Origin: Aricia agestis
Taxonomy: Eukaryota > Arthropoda > Insecta > Lepidoptera > Lycaenidae
Assembly: GCF_905147365.1 (NCBI RefSeq)
Contig: NC_056423.1
Coordinates: 9,404,501-9,468,500, forward strand
Length of the DNA stretch: 64,000 bases
Reading direction: 5' to 3'
The notes under the pieces are model-generated. The model did no database searches. It was not told the origin of the DNA and was given only the letters and a program-made list of their open reading frames with translations. Of the stretch, positions 54,503 through 64,000 are shown one piece after another. The position numbers and the translations under genes are program-made. Within the stretch, counting starts at the first letter, position 1, and the number at the start of each line of letters is the position of its first letter.

Positions 54503-55459
54503 GGCTGCAGTCTTGTGAAATTCACTTGCTGCGAATTATTGGCGCACTTTTATATATTTTTTTTGGACAAACTAACACTAACTAATAAAATAACACTAAA
54601 TATTATTATTGCGTATAATATAAGTAATAGCTAGTTATTTTCTTAAGTTTATATATATGTATAATGTTAGGTAAATCAAGCGTTAAAAACAGCTTTTCGT
54701 GCCCAATGTCATTTCGAGTTGTGTTTGTGCGCTTAGTTTACGGCAATAAATAATATAATTTAAAAATATATTCAGCGCATAATGAGCTCAATATTCTCAT
54801 CTTCAAAATGCGCAGATTAGTTTTTTCTAATTATAATAATAATAATTATTATTTTCTAATAATAATAATTTCAAAAGACCTGCAAAAAAGGGCTTATAAA
54901 CAAGAATTGCAAGAGAAATATGTGTAGGTCTTTAAGATTATTATTATTGTTGGAGTAAGGTGGTTTAGGTAATTTTTTTTTGTATTAATTGCTTTATTAA
55001 ACTCTTGGCATCAAAATAATCTAATTATTACATACTTATGATGCATAGTTTTTATGAAATAACCCGTTTGTTAAGAGATAAAAACAGAGAATTTTGATGA
55101 AATTGTGGCCACTTAATTAAGAAAATAAAAGATAATTAGAAAAAACTAATCTGCGCATTTTAAAGATGAGAATATTGAGCTCATTATGCGCTGAACATAT
55201 TTTTAAATTATATTATTTATTGCCATAAACTAAGCGCACAAACACAACTCGAAATGACATTGGGCACGAAGAGCTGTTTTTAACGCTTGATTTACCTAAC
55301 ATTATCCACATATGTGAACTCAAAAAAAAAATAACTAGCTATTACTTATATTATACGCAATAATAATATTTAGTGTTATTTTATTAGTTAGTGTTAGTTT
55401 GTCAAGAAAAAAATATACAGAAATAATTCGCAGCGAGTAAATTTTGCAAGACTGCAGCC
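54503..55459. mobile_element. Fold-back element with about 330-bp inverted repeats and TTAA flanks
   Basis: GGCTGCAGTCTTG at 54503 and CAAGACTGCAGCC ending 55459, with TTAA on both sides (54499-54502, 55460-55463). The inverted arms extend through AACACTAACTAATAAAATAA, GCTAGTTATTTT, AAGCGTTAAAAACAGCT, GAAATGACATTGGGCACGAA and CTAATCTGCGCATTTT, leaving about 300 bp of AT-rich spacer. No ORF. Confidence 0.85.
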
Positions 55460-55638
55460 TTAATAGATTCTAACACAAAGCCATTTAAAAGTTTGTTCAA
55501 ATTGATAAAATATCATATAAATAATAAAATGCACATTGCACACATGCACATTTAAAACACGTTTTAAATGTGCATTCATTGACCATATAAAAATTGTCAA
55601 AAAATAGCGGTACTACGGAAACTTATATTGCGTGTGGC

Positions 55639-55712
55639 ACGACACACACTTGGCCGGTTTTTCAATATAAGGTATATACCTTATATTGAAAAACCGGCCA
55701 AGTGTGTGTCGT
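55639..55712. repeat. Perfect 74-bp palindrome, no spacer
   Basis: The centre lies between 55675 and 55676 (GGTAT|ATACC). Arms of 37 bp begin ACGACACACACTTGGCCGG and are exactly complementary. Confidence 0.95.
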
Positions 55713-55716
55713 TTCA

Positions 55717-55862
55717 ACAACGTTTCTGTCAATATTCTGATATATTTTTTATTTATTTATTTAAATCAGGCTACGTAGGCCCATACAATATTGTATGGGC
55801 CTACGTAGCCTGATTTAAATAAATAAATAAAAAATATATCAGAATATTGACAGAAACGTTGT
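55717..55862. repeat. Perfect 146-bp palindrome, no spacer
   Basis: The centre lies between 55789 and 55790 (ACAAT|ATTGT). Both 73-bp arms were checked base by base and match throughout. It is separated by only 4 bases (TTCA) from the palindrome before it. Confidence 0.95.
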
Positions 55863-56119
55863 CAAACGCCGAACAAAACTTTTTGTTTGCTATCTATGCT
55901 TGTGCTAGGTACCTCTAGCGTAAAACATTTATCAAATATCCTATTTGATTAATATGTAACAAACAATATCTTGATTTTGTAACTGTACTGGAAAATACTT
56001 AGTGCAGTACAAAATCTAGATTCTAAGTCTAGAACGTGTAGCACTCTAGTGTGGAACAGAGAATTACGGATTACAGAACTGTGACGTCACAGCTCACACA
56101 CGTATTGCCTAGAATTGGA
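55863..56119. other. Unassigned
   Basis: AT-rich, nothing recognised. Confidence 0.35.
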
Positions 56120-56268
56120 CGCTGTGCATTCGTGTACTAACCCACAAAAAGTATTGAGTTATCAATGCAGTGTTCTTTAGATTGTTATAGATCAATCGAA
56201 AGCAAGACTGCATTCCAAATTCAACAATTTTTTTTGTTGGTTAGTAACTACACAAATGTTTAACAGCG
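56120..56268. mobile_element. MITE (CGCTGTTAAGCATTCGTG family), copy 2
   Basis: CGCTGTGCATTCGTGTACTA at the left and AAATGTTTAACAGCG at the right, with AACCCACAAAAA / TTTTTGTTGGTTAG inside. Matches 25430-25575. Confidence 0.7.
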
Positions 56269-56450
56269 ACCTGATGAAAGTATTTATTGATACCAATACA
56301 TTGGAATATAGTGCGTCAATGGACTAATAAAATTTACACTCATAAAATAGTTTTAGGGCTCACTTAAAATGCATACTCGTAAAGTTTTTTCGCAATTAAA
56401 TATTGTTATAAATATGCGTCTGATATACGAAAAACAATATACAATATCAA

Positions 56451-56700
56451 TCCATATTATAAATGCGAAAGTATTTCTATCTGTCTGTCTGTGATCTGTC
56501 TGTTATTAAATCACTGAACCAATTTTGCTGAAACTTGGTATAGATATACTTTGAATCCCAGGGAAGGACATAGAATACTTTTTATCTACGGTCCTGATAT
56601 ATGATATTGTAAAGGAAAAGGACATCGGATATTTTTTACCCTGGAAAAATGAACGGTTCCCAGGCGATAAATGAATTTTGGCGCCGAAATTTTAGCCAGA
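56451..56700 (+). mobile_element. Diverged Helitron-like element (CAGA/CTGT family)
   Basis: TCCATATTATAAATGCGAAA, CTGTCTGTCTGTG, AATTTTGCTGAAACTTGGTA and AGGACATAGAATACTTTTTA. An extra near-duplicate of the GGACAT...TTTTTA segment lies inside. The CTAG end is not preserved. Confidence 0.6.
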
Positions 56701-57257
56701 CCTGGTAGTTGTCACCTTACACCAAGGTGTACGGTCTTTTACAGTCAACTAGTACTATAGGATGCGTGACTGTAAAATACCGTGCCGTTCCTTTATATTA
56801 TATTTCAATAATGTTGTTTAACGTTATATGTGTCCCAGAGAAGCAAAATTTAAAGCAAACATTAAATAATATAATTTATTTTAAACTTTTTCTTAATTAA
56901 ATGAAACTAATTACAATACCGTTGTGCGGAGCCGCGTGTTGCTCAGAAATTCATTACTTAAACCACAGAATAGATAATAGTTGCTTAAACCGCAACTTAG
57001 GTACCGGCACCAACATAAAAACAACGGAAAAACAATTTGCACTCACAATAAAATGGTTTTATGTTTGCGAAGTATGTTTTATCTAATGAAATAATATATT
57101 CAATAAATATATTCTTTATATTGTAATGATTATATTATTATTAGAAATGAAAAGGGACATAATTCATTTATTTCTAAATATGGTACATTTTAAGATAATA
57201 AACGAGATATTTATCTAATTAGTAAATGTTTATATCAAAAGTGATTTTTTTTTAAAT
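56701..57257. other. No convincing gene
   Basis: Two adjacent ORFs of about 60 codons (56709-56900, 56901-57086) have no domain or codon signal. 56711-56785 holds an inverted pair, ACACCAAGGTGTACGGT... / ...ACTGTAAAATACCGTG. Confidence 0.35.
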
Positions 57258-57566
57258 AAAATAAGGGGGCAAACGAGCAAACGGGTCACCTGATGGAAAG
57301 CAACTTCCGTCGCCCATGGACACTCGCAGCATCAGAAGAGCTGCAGGTGCGTTGCCGTCCTTTTAAGAGGGAATAGGTTAATAGGGGAGGGTAGGGATGG
57401 GAAGGGAAGGGAATAGGGGAGGGTAGGGAAGGGAATAGGGTAGGGGATGGGGCCTCCGATAAACTCACTCACTCGACGAAACACAGCGCAAGCGCCGGTT
57501 TTCTGTGAGAACGTGGTATTTCTCCGGTCGAGCCGGCCCATTCGTGCCGAAGCATGGCTCTCCCAC
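57258..57566 (-). mobile_element. SIDE copy (internally deleted LINE)
   Basis: Minus strand: ACGTGGGAGAGCCATGCTTC head, AATGGGCCGGCTCGACCGGA, TCCCTTCCC/ACCCTCCCC tract, then TTAAAAGGACGGCAACGCAC to CCCCCTTATTTTATTTAAA. The C-terminal codons SFLKG..RTCSSSD of the parent ORF2 can still be read. Confidence 0.85.
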
Positions 57567-57797
57567 GTATATTAAAAATGTTATGATGTAAAGTTGCGAA
57601 CTGTTTTGCAACATATGCTGAGTAGGCGCCGATTTGGTAAGACTTGTATTTGAAATGTTTTTGATTATTTGTATTGTACATATTTTATTGTTTTACCAAA
57701 TAAAGTTTCTTTTTTCTTTCTTAAAGTAGAATTTAATTACATCAAATGCAAAAGTGTGCCCTGAACTGATTTAGCAAGTATAAACACTTCTTAAACT
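57567..57797. other. Short spacer with a LINE-like tail
   Basis: ACCAAATAAAGTTTCTTTTT near 57693 resembles a LINE/SINE poly(A) end. Confidence 0.4.
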
Positions 57798-57866
57798 ATT
57801 CTTAATAATTACTTCGCACAGGCTACATACGAAGTATGTAGCCTGTGCGAAGTAATTATTAAGAAT
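57798..57866. repeat. Perfect 69-bp palindrome with 3-base loop
   Basis: Arms of 33 bp (ATTCTTAATAATTACTTCGC ...) around GAA at 57831-57833. It lies between two SIDE copies in opposite orientation. Confidence 0.95.
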
Positions 57867-57869
57867 TCA

Positions 57870-58170
57870 TACGTAGGATAGCCATGCTTTGGGATAGCCA
57901 CGTTCTCACAGAAAACCGGCGTGAAACAGCGCTTGCGCTGTGTTTCGCCGAGTGAGTGAGTTTACCGGAGGCCCAATCCCCTACTCTATTACCTTTCCTA
58001 CCCTCCCCTACTCCCTTCCCTTCCCTACCCTCCCTTACCTATTCCCTCTTAAAAGGCCGGCAACGCACATGCAGCTCTTCTGATGCTGCGAGTGTCCATG
58101 GGCGACGGAAGTTGCTTTCCTTCAGGTGACCCGTTTGCTCATTTGCCCCCTTATTTCATAAAAAAAAAAC
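57870..58170 (+). mobile_element. SIDE copy (internally deleted LINE)
   Basis: A damaged head (TAGCCATGCTTTGGGATAGC), then ACGTTCTCACAGAAAACCGG, GCCCAATCCCCTACTCTATT, a CCCTTCCC tract, and the LINE 3' end with an A-tail. Confidence 0.85.
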
Positions 58171-58591
58171 ATACGAAGTAAATATTTAGTAGTTTGTGTG
58201 AATATATTTTTAAATGAGCCCTTCAAAACCTTTTTTTTCGACACAAGAAGATACATAATTAATTGATAGACTGGCAAGCGGATCGGTGTTTGTGGACTAT
58301 TTTATTTTTAAAATCATCTTTAAAAATGCATTGCATCGCCTCGTCACTTTGAAATGTGAACTGACCTCAATGACGATTAAATATGCATTATCGAAGCTGC
58401 GTCTCATTTCGTTCTATTTCGCTATAAACACGTCATATAGTTTAATCTATGACCCCTTATAAATCCGTGTTGTTAGCGAAGCCTACGGCAGGCGTGTCTG
58501 TACCCGACAATGTATTGGCATAGTTCAGCCGAGAATGTATGGGGCTTATGCGAAATATTATGGGCCGAGATAGTTTGTAGTTTGTGTAGGT

Positions 58592-59139
58592 CAGAGTTTC
58601 TCAAACTTTTGGCTCCACGAACCCCTGTTAAAATTTCCAGTGACAGCGAACTCCTTACTAACTAAATAAATTCGTAGTTTTAGGTAACACACAAACTGCC
58701 AAAAGAAACGTCTTTCTAATATTAATGTGATGGGAGTGCTTGTTTCTTGTCGCAAATGGATTCAATGTTAGGAGTAATTTTGGGCAATTTTAACTTTAAT
58801 TCTGACTCAGTATCAAGTCGATTTCAGTATTTAGTTTTTATCACGACCCTGGTGTGAAAACCCACTCTCACATAAGTATATTGTAGCAAAGGGTAAAAGG
58901 AAATTAATTGCTTTGCATGAGAAATCGAAATACTCTGCCTGTCTAGGTGCCCAAAAATCTATCAAAGACATCATTTTGAAATCAGCTTAAAGAGTTTTAT
59001 CTACGGACATTTCTCGTTCGTAAAACTAGAAATTATGCCTGCCAGTTATCATTTTACATTACGTAAATCTTGTCGCGAACCCCCTGTCGTCGAATGGCGA
59101 GCCCCTAGGGGAACGCGTACCCCACTTTGAGAAACCCTG
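58592..59139. mobile_element. Non-autonomous hAT element with 8-bp target duplication
   Basis: CAGAGTTTCTCAAACTTTTG at the left and CACTTTGAGAAACCCTG at the right. GTGTAGGT flanks both sides (58584-58591, 59140-59147). 548 bp with no transposase. Different family from 51923. Confidence 0.88.
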
Positions 59140-59147
59140 GTGTAGGT

Positions 59148-59526
59148 GTATGATATTAATCGGTGGAATGCTTGGAGATGCTCAGGTGTCTTGCAAATCA
59201 TTGGAAACGACGCAAACTGTAATATATTATATATTTTGTTAAATATTATATTTCATTTATTTAAGGTCGTTTAGAACAACAAGATTATCAGCGACTACAA
59301 GAACAATTACATTAATTTAAGTATAAATATTACAACATTTTAGGAATCGTAGAACATTACAACACATATCAGGATCACTTAATAAAGGATATTATAAAGT
59401 ATGTTGTAAAATACGCAAAACTAAATATGAAATAATATCTAAAAATTTTTGAATAAAAAAGGAAAAAGAAGTGAAATAAAAAAATAGCATATGCGATCGA
59501 AATTTAAGATAATTCGATCGGAATGT
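59148..59526. other. No recognisable gene
   Basis: AT-rich, unassigned. Confidence 0.35.
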
Positions 59527-59540
59527 ACAATTTTTACAAT

Positions 59541-59902
59541 AATAATAGCTCCCACACCGGTTTCGGTGATGGTGGCCGGTTTCATTGAAACCAGGCCAGC
59601 TACGCAGGAGTAATTTTATAGTGCCCAAGTGTGTGCGCAGTACACAAGAGCACTCTCTATTCCTTTACTCTCATAACCCAGTGGGACGGAAGACCGACAC
59701 GACCGGCGAGAGATCAGGCGCAGGACCGACTTTTTACATGCCTATCCGACGCACGGATCATCTTACTTGTCAGACAATCAGGTGATCAGCCTACATTGTC
59801 CTAACCAAACTTGGAAATAACATGTTTCCAACGCGGGAATCGAACCCACGACCTACGAGTCGAGAGCCGCGCTCTGTACCACTAAATCACGGAGGCGATA
59901 GA
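59541..59902 (-). mobile_element. SINE-1, tRNA-derived, full length
   Basis: Minus strand: box A (TGATTTAGTGG) and box B (GGTTCGATTCC), the same body and CCGGTGTGGGAGCTATTATT end as the copy at 45738. The target duplication ACAATTTTTACAAT is at 59527-59540 and 59903-59916. Confidence 0.9.
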
Positions 59903-59916
59903 ACAATTTTTACAAT

Positions 59917-60311
59917 ATAAACATTTCGGTACTGTTTTGCAAAGGTATTTCTTATTGAGAAAAAAAAAATGCCATTCATAACTATATTTTACTGGCTTTT
60001 CCTCGTGAATCCTCAGCGGGTTATGATTTATCTATCCCACGAGAACTGTAAATTTTACACTGGTGAAACTCTGTATTACATCTACATCAATCTGTAATAC
60101 AAACCTGCAACCGCTATATAAAATAAATAACTCCAGTAGAGATAGTAGAGTAAACGTGCTCTACGGAGAGATAAGTTTTTACGTGCATGACGTGATATTT
60201 CACTGTTTTGCCACTTCAAGTTCCCGCGAGTCTTACTCTAATCTCCATACAGGTTCATCAAAATCGATTTAAGCGTGATATACTGTCAAACAAACTTTCA
60301 CATTTTTAATA
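59917..60311. other. No gene; remnant of a Helitron 5' flank at about 60230-60311
   Basis: CATACAGGTTCATCAAAATCG and AACAAACTTTCACATTTTTA resemble the degenerate end of the CAGA/CTGT family, into which the next Helitron inserted. Confidence 0.4.
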
Positions 60312-60629
60312 TCTTATGTATAAAATTCTCGTGTCACAATGTTAGGACGCGTACTCCGAAACGGCTTTAGTCTTTACTGATTTTAACCAAATTTTATATT
60401 CATATTCAGTGGGTCTGAGAATCGGCTACTGGGTACTTATTATATTGATAAGTGCATTTGTTGAATAAATAATAGTAAATTATTACAACTCGAGACTGAC
60501 GGCGACCATTGTTTGTGCGACGGGATAGCGATGGACGTTGCCATGGTGACATACTTATTTAGTCACTTCAATAAAATAATACGGGCGAATTACTTTATAT
60601 AGCAAAGAAACGTTTGCCGGGACAGCTAG
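60312..60629 (+). mobile_element. Non-autonomous Helitron-like element (TTGCCGGGACAGCTAG family)
   Basis: Starts TCTTATGTATAAAATTCTCG and ends GCAAAGAAACGTTTGCCGGG plus ACAGCTAG, with the GCAAA...TTTGC hairpin before CTAG. Confidence 0.75.
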
Positions 60630-60723
60630 TATGTACTGTAGTATAAATTAAAATGACTAAACGGGTTATTAAACTACCTATAACAGGAAGGCACTGAACA
60701 ACATTGAGCACGCAATACTTTAA

Positions 60724-61130
60724 GGGGGCGACTAACCCAAAAGTGTCAATTTTATAATTCATTTTTATACTTGAAAATAAGCCCCGAATTGCTTCATTTT
60801 CTAAAATTGGATACTACATTATATTTCCGAGAATTCGATCTGAGCAAAAACACGAAATCTTAAAATTTTATCAATAGAAAAAAATCACAAATATGCATCT
60901 AATTTTCAAGAATTTTTTATTTATTGCTATAACCGTGCATTGAACTAAGTTAATATTGTAACACATTGCATAAAATTCTGTCATTGAGAGATCGACCTAG
61001 TGGATTTTTAAAATGTATATTTATCGAGTTATTGAGAAAAAACTAATTTCTTTTTCACCTGGCATATGAAAGACGGGCGTGAGTGTGAAGAGAGAAGAAC
61101 GATGTTTGATTTTTGGGGTTAGTCGCCCTC
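60724..61130. mobile_element. TTAA MITE (GGGGGCGACTAACCC family), copy 2
   Basis: TTAA at 60720-60723 and 61131-61134. Closely matches 52010-52431 with a 15-bp-scale internal deletion near CTAATTTC at 61040. Confidence 0.85.
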
Positions 61131-61422
61131 TTAAGGCTTTAGCTGTTGCAACACGCAACTAATTAGGAACTTTAATCGCGATAAGCTAAATCATACTACA
61201 GGAAAACACGGGATTTACTTAAAAGATTTTTTAAATACGTCTTGGGGTAATTATCGGAATACAAAATGTACATTTGCATCCACTAAAAGGTTTCGTACTC
61301 CGATTTTATGGCATAAAAAGATAACACTTATAGACCGCGCACAGTTTTAAGATCGATCCAAAAAATTTTAGGAGGCATCAATAAACGAATGTATTATTGT
61401 CTAAAAATAATATAAAATACTA

Positions 61423-61525
61423 GGCCCCTGGCACACGACGAATTTTTGAAGCGATGCGGTAGCGATAAGTTCTATCGCGCGTTTGCGTCGATACAATCGC
61501 GAAGCGGTCGCTAGCTGGCACAGGG
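61423..61525. mobile_element. Short MITE
   Basis: GCCCCTGGCACACGACG at the left and TAGCTGGCACAGGGC at the right are inverted. It is interrupted or followed directly by a SIDE at 61529. Confidence 0.5.
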
Positions 61526-61528
61526 CAC

Positions 61529-61858
61529 ATACGTGGGAGAGCTATGCTTCGGCACGAATGGGCCGGCTCGACCGGATAAATACCACGTTCTCACAGAAAA
61601 CCGGCGTGAAACAGCGCTTCCGCTGTGTTTCGCCGAGTGAGTGAGTTTACCGGAGGCCCAATCCCCTACCCTATTCCCTTTCCTACCCTCCCCTATTCCC
61701 TCCCGTTCCCTACCCTCCCCTATTACCCTATTCCCTCTTAAAAGGCCGGCAACGCACATGCAGCTCTTCTGATGCTGCGAGTGTCCATGGGCGACGGAAG
61801 TTGCTTTCCATCAGGTGACCCGTTTGCTCGTTTGCCCCCTTATTTCATTTAAAAAAAA
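61529..61858 (+). mobile_element. SIDE copy (internally deleted LINE), best preserved
   Basis: ACGTGGGAGAGCTATGCTTC head, AATGGGCCGGCTCGACCGGA, GCCCAATCCCCTACCCTATT, a variable CCTACCCTCCCC tract, TTAAAAGGCCGGCAACGCAC, and CCCCCTTATTTCATTTAAA tail. Confidence 0.88.
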
Positions 61859-62117
61859 GCTAGCTGCGGCCGTTAGGGTGAAGCCAAACGAGCGTAATTT
61901 GTAAGTTGTGAGTGGCAGAATTTCGGTCGCGTAAATATCTTTTCATACAAATCATTCCTCATGGTTCCAAAAGTGGCGCATTCGAGCTAGCGCCCTTAAA
62001 TCAAATCACATCACCTTTATCCTAAGAAGAGTTAACTGTCCCCCAGTATACCTAGAGAATAGTAGTAAACCTCAGACAGACTGTGTAAAGTACCTGGGTT
62101 TTCACCCAAAATATAGT

Positions 62118-62704
62118 ACGGGCGCTCATTTAGGGCCTTGGCCTACGGCGAAGCCGTCGCTAACTGTGTGGGCTATCCCACGGGGCGGTCTATTAGTCGT
62201 AATGCAAATGCGAATTAAACGCGACATAAACGGGTTTCAATCTTTTCAGCACAAGCTTCAGTAACGGCATAAAGTACAAAGCCCCCCTCCGTTCTACTCC
62301 CCGCTATCACCCGACCCGGTCAAGCGTTTGCATCGCTATAGTCGCGCGTTGCAATTAATAATAATAATATCTATGGACGCTTCACACCACGTCAGTCTGG
62401 CCCCGTGCTAAGTACCTAAAGGACTTGTGTTACAGGTACCAGACAACGGAAATATATTTAATATTTTTATACTATACATATATTTAAGATTTTTATTATA
62501 TCATACACATATTTAATACACATCCAGACCCGGGAACATTGAAAATTTTTTTGTTCCGTCGGCGGGATTCGAACCCGCGACCCCCGGCTTGAGCTACCAA
62601 CGCGCTCACCACTGAGCCACAGAGGTCGTCAAATGTGACCAACACATGTTAGCAAAACGCGCGATTGCATCCTTACCAAAAGTCACCGTGTACCAGGGCC
62701 CTAA
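62118..62704. mobile_element. Inverted-end element interrupted by SINE-2
   Basis: GCGCTCATTTAGGGCC at about 62122 and GGGCCCTAAATGAGCG at about 62696 are inverted. SINE-2 lies inside. Confidence 0.5.
62370..62634 (-). mobile_element. SINE-2, tRNA-derived
   Basis: Minus strand: box A (TGGCTCAGTGG) and box B (GGTTCGAATCC) in a tRNA-like head ending CCCGCCGACGG. An AT-rich body with TTAAATATATTTCCGTTGTC and GCCAGACTGACGTGGTGTGA follows, then a (TTATTA)-like tail. Partial copy at 44776-44926. Confidence 0.8.
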
Positions 62705-62753
62705 ATGAGCGTCTTATTTATACATAATTTACATGATTAATAAATAAATAAAA

Positions 62754-62949
62754 CTAGATGACGCGAAATGAAAATCGTTTATCGCGCGGGAACCGTACAT
62801 TTCTCCGGGATAAAAAGTATCCTATGTCCCGGTGCTCAAAGTATCTCCATAGCAAATTTCAGCAAAATCGGTTCAGCGGTTTAGGCGTGACAGACAGACA
62901 GACAGATAGACAGACAGACACACTTTCGTATTTATAATATTAGTATGGA
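62754..62949 (-). mobile_element. Non-autonomous Helitron-like element (CAGA/CTGT family)
   Basis: Minus strand: TCCATACTAATATTATAAAT, CTGTCTGTCTG tract, GATTTTGCTGAAATTTGCTA, ending TTTCGCGTCATCTAG. The 3' hairpin is degraded. Confidence 0.75.
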
Positions 62950-64000
62950 TATAATTTACAATATTATTGTTACTTAACCTTTCAAATATTAATACCTGTT
63001 GTATTATTCCCTAGCATGCGAAGTGTTCTGTGTATTAACATTTAAATGAATTGAGCTGATACAAACTCGCGAATGCAAATTTCTCACACGTTTAGCAACA
63101 CCTGTGCCCCCAAAATTTATGACTCCCTTCATGCTCCGAGTATTGTATATTGTAAGCAAAATTATATTTGGATCTTACGATATAATAGTGCTTAAATGTA
63201 AAAGTAGTGGAGGGGAAGGTAATAATTGTGTAGTCACTCGAGCGTCATGGAGACCCAGTAGGTTTTATCCACTAGGTAAAAGTGATAAAAAAATAATATG
63301 ATCGTTTTTTATTTTAGCGGTGATTTCAGAAACTGCAGCCATTTTAAAGTTTCGAAAAAGGAAATTTATTCAGAAAATTGCTTATTTAGGTAAATTATAA
63401 ATATATTTTAGACAACAAAGACAAAATCATTTAGTTTAGTGTAAAATAAAATATATGCGAAGTGTAGTTAGGAAAATATGAAGCTTTATTTTTTTATATT
63501 TTAAAATGTCCCTACAGGCTTACCTAACCTTTGATTCGTCAGTACTTTATATGGAAGCATCTTTGGGGTATACTAAACATTCCCTATCTTAATCTGACAG
63601 ATCCGATGACATTTTAATATTTAAAAAAAAACCCACCACGTGAGAAATCTGATTTCTATACCATGATAACTAGACACATGTCGGAAGCCTATACAAGCTT
63701 AATCTGACACGCTCGAGCTTATCCCGAAATCCCCTCTTCCCCTCCCCAACTATAAGAGAATTTGGCGTAGAGCTGGTCAAGAAAAGTGAAATCTAACAAG
63801 TTCTACTTAAAAGCAGCAGCAGACTGCCGCACTCAGAGACGATGTATTTTGGCTTATGTTAAAATCTTCATACTATTTTAAGTAATTAGTGCTCCTTGTG
63901 TGGTAATGAGAATGTTTTATTTTCTCAATTTTTAGGCAAATATTATGAATTATGATGTTGGGTCATTTCTCATATAAACATGATATCAAAAGTAACTATT
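62950..64000. other. No recognisable gene
   Basis: AT-rich. The 65-codon ORF at 63104-63301 has no domain. GCCGCACTCAGAGACG at 63826 is a fragment of the small MITE near 11265. I see no further host exon. Confidence 0.4.

Noticed and set aside
62555..62634. tRNA gene on the minus strand
   Set aside because: The tRNA-like head is followed by a SINE body shared with 44776-44926, so it is SINE-2.
63104..63301. Possible downstream host exon
   Set aside because: The open frame lacks a convincing acceptor/donor pair and its composition is like the intron.

Overview
This window looks like lepidopteran (moth or butterfly) nuclear DNA. It is AT-rich, has almost no single-copy coding sequence, and is packed with repeat types I associate with Lepidoptera: Helitron-type short elements ending in CTAG, tRNA-derived SINEs, a CR1/Jockey-group LINE, an R1-clade LINE, Ty3/gypsy elements and many miniature inverted-repeat elements (MITEs). 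I cannot name the species from the sequence.

The only host gene I can support runs on the + strand. A first coding exon (31077-31290) and a second exon (51324-51526) both have good splice sites, and their phases join exactly. A 20-kb intron lies between them, and it is almost entirely transposon-derived. The sequence before 31077 (5' UTR intron or intergenic) and after 51526 (probably the next intron) is similar. The predicted N-terminal protein piece is basic, Ser/Arg/Lys-rich and not recognised.

Layout. 1-3926: an RT-deleted Ty3/gypsy element (minus strand) with gag, a fused protease/RNase H/integrase frame and a small extra ORF with a membrane segment. 3927-26480: small elements, including Helitrons, Harbinger-like and TTAA-flanked MITEs, and a diverged tandem duplication at 21.5-22.6 kb. 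26731-30012: a nearly full-length but broken LINE (minus), parent of a family of short internally deleted copies scattered through the window. 31.0-34.1 kb: host exon 1, a CTACG-rich patch and MITEs. 35745-40173: a second RT-deleted gypsy element with identical LTRs. 41-45.6 kb: Helitrons and SINE fragments. 45727-48539: a tRNA-derived SINE and an R1-clade LINE inserted one after the other into the same target. 48.7-51.2 kb: MITEs. 51.3 kb: host exon 2. 51.9-64.0 kb: nested hAT and TTAA MITEs, a long fold-back element, perfect back-to-back palindromes, and more SINEs and Helitrons.

Most of the window is therefore a record of parasitic and non-autonomous elements relying on partners elsewhere in the genome. 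The most notable points are: two gypsy elements that have each lost the RT core in frame, one of them a very young insertion; a LINE that has spawned copies keeping only its two ends; and pairs of perfect palindromes, one of which can be compared with an unpalindromed sister copy and looks like a replication template-switch scar.
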